DNA of 34,172 bases, from assembly GCA_903894155.1 (NCBI GenBank), contig CAITPF010000050.1:1-34172 (forward strand), read 5' to 3'. This stretch comes from an uncultured beta proteobacterium. GTDB taxonomy: Bacteria; Pseudomonadota; Gammaproteobacteria; Burkholderiales; Burkholderiaceae_B. Below are positions 31,726-34,172 of this stretch, piece after piece. Each line of letters begins with the position of its first letter. The first letter of the stretch is position 1. The notes beneath the pieces are model-generated. The model ran no database searches. It had not been told where the DNA came from and saw only the letters and a program-made list of their open reading frames with translations. A program made the translations under genes and the position numbers.

Positions 31726-32778
31726 TCAGCTTACGGTAATGCCGGCGCGCCGCACCAGTTGTTGCAGGAGCGGGCGCTGCCGGTCGAGCCAGCTCGAAAA
31801 TTCTGCGGACGTATTGCCGACCGGGACTTGCCCGGCCTGGTCGAGGTTTTCCATCAAGGCCGGCGACCTGGCCGCTTTGGCGACGGCCTGCTGCATTTGA
31901 CTGACCACCTCGGGCGCCACGCCGGTCGCGGCGAACAAACCGTACCAGTCGTCCATGTCGTAGCCGGGGAACCCGCTCTCGGCCAGCGTCGGGACATCCG
32001 GAAAGGCGCTGCTGCGCTTCTCGCTCGTGACCGCAAGGACGCGCGCCTTGCCTGCCTTGTGCGGTCCGCGCGCCGAAGACGCCGTGATCAGGATCGAATC
32101 AATCTGCCCGCCCATGATGTCACGCGCAGCGTCCGCGCCGCCGCGGTAGGGGGTATGGATGAACTTTACGCCGGCTCGCTCTTCAAGCAGGGCAAGCGCC
32201 AGATGCGCCATGCCGCCCGAGGGCGGCGTGCCGCACGATACCTTCGCCGGGTGCGCTCGCACATAGTCAAGGAATTCACCGATGTTCGCGGCGGGGAAAT
32301 CCTGCCGGACGGCCACGACCTGCGGTGCCCGCGAAGCGAGTGTCACGGGGACGAACGCCGTGGCATAGTCAAACGGCAAGTCCTTGAGCAGCACGGGATT
32401 GGTGATGCAGTTGGCCGCATCCAGGATAAAGGTGTAGCCATCGCGCGGCGCGCCCAGCACGGCGCCCGCCGCCACCACCGCATTGCCGCCCGTACGGTTT
32501 TCGATGACCACGCTCTGGCCCAGGATATCGTTAAGGGGCACAGAATAGGCCCGCGCAGAGGTATCCGCAGCGCCGCCGGCGGAAAACGGCACCACGACCC
32601 GAATGGCTCGACTCGGCCACGCTTGTTGCGCATGGACGGGCGCCGCGCCCAGCAGGAATGCCGCCAGTCCGCCCAGCAAGACTTCACGTCGCTTCGCGCT
32701 TGCGATCGCAATCGCGCTCTCATGGGCCGCAAAGGCCTCGCTCTCATGGGCCGCAAAGACCTGATCGTGCAAACTCAT
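31726..32778 (-). CDS. Bug family (TctC-type) periplasmic solute-binding protein with Tat-like signal
   Basis: A 350-residue tripartite-tricarboxylate/Bug receptor. The mature part starts QAWPSRAIRVVVPFSAGGAA, the family signature, and continues with IENRTGGNAVVAAGAV and the DVPTLAESGFPGYDM stretch. The leader is unusual: about 30 polar residues come before SAKRREVLLGGLAAFLLG, which looks like a twin-arginine signal, with cleavage near VHAQQ. That polar part contains an eight-residue duplication. ATG 32778 has GGAGGAAGG just upstream, which supports it over the upstream in-frame start at 32808. No TctA/TctB membrane genes are in the window, as is common for orphan Bug proteins. Ligand unknown. 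Confidence 0.92.
   Translation of the reverse strand: MSLHDQVFAAHESEAFAAHESAIAIASAKRREVLLGGLAAFLLGAAPVHAQQAWPSRAIRVVVPFSAGGAADTSARAYSVPLNDILGQSVVIENRTGGNAVVAAGAVLGAPRDGYTFILDAANCITNPVLLKDLPFDYATAFVPVTLASRAPQVVAVRQDFPAANIGEFLDYVRAHPAKVSCGTPPSGGMAHLALALLEERAGVKFIHTPYRGGADAARDIMGGQIDSILITASSARGPHKAGKARVLAVTSEKRSSAFPDVPTLAESGFPGYDMDDWYGLFAATGVAPEVVSQMQQAVAKAARSPALMENLDQAGQVPVGNTSAEFSSWLDRQRPLLQQLVRRAGITVS
32715..32762. repeat. 24-bp tandem duplication inside a signal-peptide coding region
   Basis: Two adjacent 24-base copies, 32715-32738 and 32739-32762, differ at one base (G at 32735, A at 32759). They are in frame and encode the doubled octapeptide within VFAAHESEAFAAHES of the Bug protein leader. 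The near identity points to a recent slippage or duplication event. Confidence 0.85.
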
Positions 32779-32933
32779 GATGCCTTCCTCCGCTACCCCG
32801 AACGTCATGGCGCCGGGTTTCGATTTTACTTGCGTACCAGCGGGCTACAGTAGATCATTGCCCCGGGCAAGGCAAGATCGCGGGGGGCGCCCAGCTTATG
32901 CGGGAGCCCCGGAACAACAGCGAGGAGACATCG
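32779..32933. promoter_or_regulatory. Divergent control region between two Bug genes
   Basis: A 155-base region. A perfect inverted repeat, TTGCCC-C-GGGCAA at 32858-32870, is a good candidate operator. On the plus strand, TTGCGT (32830-32835), 17 bases, then GATCAT (32853-32858) is a possible weak sigma-70 promoter whose start point would fall in the repeat. Ribosome binding sites flank the region: GGAGGAAGG for the minus gene and GAGGAGA (32922-32928) for the plus gene. Confidence 0.4.
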
Positions 32934-33932
32934 ATGATCCGACTGATGTGCAATATCCTGAGACGAGGCTGGCGCGGCCTTGCGGTCAGCGTCGCGTGCG
33001 CCTGCGTCGCTACCGCACCGGGTCGCGCGAGCGCGCAGTCCTTTCCCGACAAGCCCATCCGCCTGCTCGTCCCCTATTCCGCCGGCGGCGGCGCCGACAG
33101 CAACGCGCGCGTGATGGCTCAGCCCATGTCGGCGATCCTCGGCCAGCCGATCGTGGTCGAGAACCGGCCGGGCGCCAGCGGCGCGGTGGCCGCGATGGCC
33201 GTCATCCAGTCACCCGCCGATGGCTACACGCTGATGTTCGACACGTTCCCCTACGCGGTCAACGCCGTGCTGCGCAAGCTGCCCTACGATCCGCTCAAGG
33301 ACCTGGTGCCCGTTTCACAGGCGATCAACATGCCGCTGATCCTGGTGGTGCCCGAATCGGCCCCCTACCGCAGCCTGAAGGATCTGGTCGACTTCGCGCG
33401 CGCCAATCCCGGCAAGCTCGACTATGCGTCGTACGGCGCCGGTGGAGCCGCGCACCTCGCTGCGGAGATGCTCGCACGCGATGCCGGCATCCAGTGGGTG
33501 CACGTGCCTTACAAAGGCGGAGCCCCCGCCATGGCGGACCTGATCGCCGGGCGGGTCTCGGCGTACTTTGCCAATCCTGTGTCGGGTCTTGCCCAGATAC
33601 AGTCGGGCCGCGCACGCGCGCTCGCGACCACCGGAGCCCACCGCATGCCCGCGCTGCCCGATGTCCCGACCGTCATGGAGTCAGGCTACAAGGACTTTGA
33701 AGTCATCGAATGGAACGGCTTCTTCGTGCCTGCGGGAACGCCGGTCGCCGTCATCGACACGCTCGCGGCAGCCGTGCACAATGCAGCGCGTCAGCCGGAA
33801 ACCCAGAAGCGGCTGCTGGCCTCCGGCATCGAACCGGTAGGCAATACGCCCGCCGAATTCGCGGCTTTCCTTAAAGGCCAGATCGAGCGATGGACAGCGC
33901 TGGTCAGGAGCAACAATATCCAGGCTGACTGA
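32934..33932 (+). CDS. Bug family (TctC-type) periplasmic solute-binding protein
   Basis: A 332-residue Bug receptor with an ordinary Sec signal (MIRLMCNILRRGWRGLAVSV, cleavage after ASA near residue 34). The mature sequence begins FPDKPIRLLVPYSAGGGADS and shows VENRPGASGAVAAMAVIQSP, ADGYTLMFDT, PYKGGAPAMADLIAGRVSAY and LPDVPTVMESGYKDFEV, all characteristic. ATG 32934 with GAGGAGA upstream is preferred over an in-frame ATG at 32898. It is divergent from the other Bug gene and not obviously linked to membrane components. Bug proteins bind carboxylic acids such as citrate, dicarboxylates or pyrrolic acids; the ligand here is unknown. Confidence 0.94.
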   Translation: MIRLMCNILRRGWRGLAVSVACACVATAPGRASAQSFPDKPIRLLVPYSAGGGADSNARVMAQPMSAILGQPIVVENRPGASGAVAAMAVIQSPADGYTLMFDTFPYAVNAVLRKLPYDPLKDLVPVSQAINMPLILVVPESAPYRSLKDLVDFARANPGKLDYASYGAGGAAHLAAEMLARDAGIQWVHVPYKGGAPAMADLIAGRVSAYFANPVSGLAQIQSGRARALATTGAHRMPALPDVPTVMESGYKDFEVIEWNGFFVPAGTPVAVIDTLAAAVHNAARQPETQKRLLASGIEPVGNTPAEFAAFLKGQIERWTALVRSNNIQAD

Positions 33933-33974
33933 AAGGCTCTCCTACCCCTGACGCCGATCCCCTCGCTACCCGCT

Positions 33975-34172
33975 ACGCACCATTCATTACGCACCATTCA
34001 TTACTCACCATTCATTACTCACCATTCACTACTCACCACTCACCACTCACCACTCACCACTCGCCACTCACCACTCACCACTCACCACTCACCACTCACC
34101 ACTCACCACTCACCACTCACCACTCACCACTCACCACTCACCACTCACCACTCACCACTCTCCAGTCACCAC
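33975..34172. repeat. Heptamer tandem repeat array (consensus ACTCACC), continues past window
   Basis: From 33975 the sequence runs in strict 7-base phase to the window end: 28 full units plus two bases. The first eight units alternate as 14-base pairs (ACGCACC/ATTCATT, drifting to ACTCACC/ATTCACT). From 34031 nearly all units are ACTCACC, with single variants ACTCGCC (34059), ACTCTCC (34157) and AGTCACC (34164). The plus strand has no stop in any frame of the array, while the reverse strand has TGA in all frames. No start codon or ribosome binding site is seen, so I treat it as non-coding. The 42 bases between 33933 and 33974 hold nothing recognisable beyond a pyrimidine-rich lead-in. Confidence 0.95.

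Noticed and set aside
30637-32853. Plus-strand open frame of 738 codons
   Set aside because: Antisense to the iron alcohol dehydrogenase and a Bug gene; composition is typical of a shadow frame.
33975-34172. CRISPR array
   Set aside because: Units are 7 bases in direct contact with no spacers; this is a simple tandem repeat.

Overview
The window is high-GC DNA (mid-60s percent by eye, not counted) with tightly packed bacterial genes. Tripartite-tricarboxylate (Bug-type) periplasmic binding proteins, several CaiB/BaiF CoA-transferases, an IclR regulator and paired ABC uptake systems together suggest a metabolically versatile betaproteobacterium of the Burkholderiales, most likely Alcaligenaceae-like (Bordetella, Achromobacter, Castellaniella relatives). 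That placement is inferred from gene content only. I saw no rRNA, tRNA, phage, insertion sequence or CRISPR array.

Region 1 (1-13091) is a catabolic island for a CoA-activated carboxylic acid. It holds the 5' end of a CoA-transferase gene facing out of the window, a divergent IclR regulator, a second CoA-transferase, a BadH-like short-chain dehydrogenase, an acyl-CoA dehydrogenase and a tandem (two-domain) CoA-transferase. An MFS transporter on the opposite strand follows, then a second tandem CoA-transferase, an old-yellow-enzyme oxidoreductase, a BadI-like ring hydrolase and a second acyl-CoA dehydrogenase. The combination fits activation, desaturation, oxidation and hydrolytic opening of an alicyclic ring (as in cyclohexanecarboxylate or perillate breakdown), with CoA-transferases in place of a CoA ligase.

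Region 2 (13152-19849, minus strand) holds an enoyl-CoA hydratase-family gene, a complete branched-chain-amino-acid-type ABC transporter (binding protein, two permeases, two ATPases) and a quinone-oxidoreductase-like MDR enzyme. The transporter probably imports the acid consumed by region 1.

Region 3 (19926-30585) is a nitrogen-compound module. An N-acyl-D-amino-acid deacylase faces away from a long, translationally coupled plus-strand operon: dipeptide-type ABC transporter (binding protein, two permeases, two ATPases), diaminopropionate ammonia-lyase, an M20 L-carbamoylase-type hydrolase and an N-carbamoyl-D-amino-acid hydrolase. Together they would import and strip N-acyl or N-carbamoyl amino acids of either hand, with 2,3-diaminopropionate as the likely core substrate.

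Region 4 (30601-34172) has an iron-containing alcohol dehydrogenase and a Bug binding protein on the minus strand, a divergent second Bug protein, and a run of at least 28 heptamer repeats (consensus ACTCACC) that continues past the window edge. No gene-free stretch exceeds 300 bases; the longest are the 3' repeat region, the 216-base region upstream of the liv-type binding protein, and the 189-base divergent region before the dipeptide transporter.
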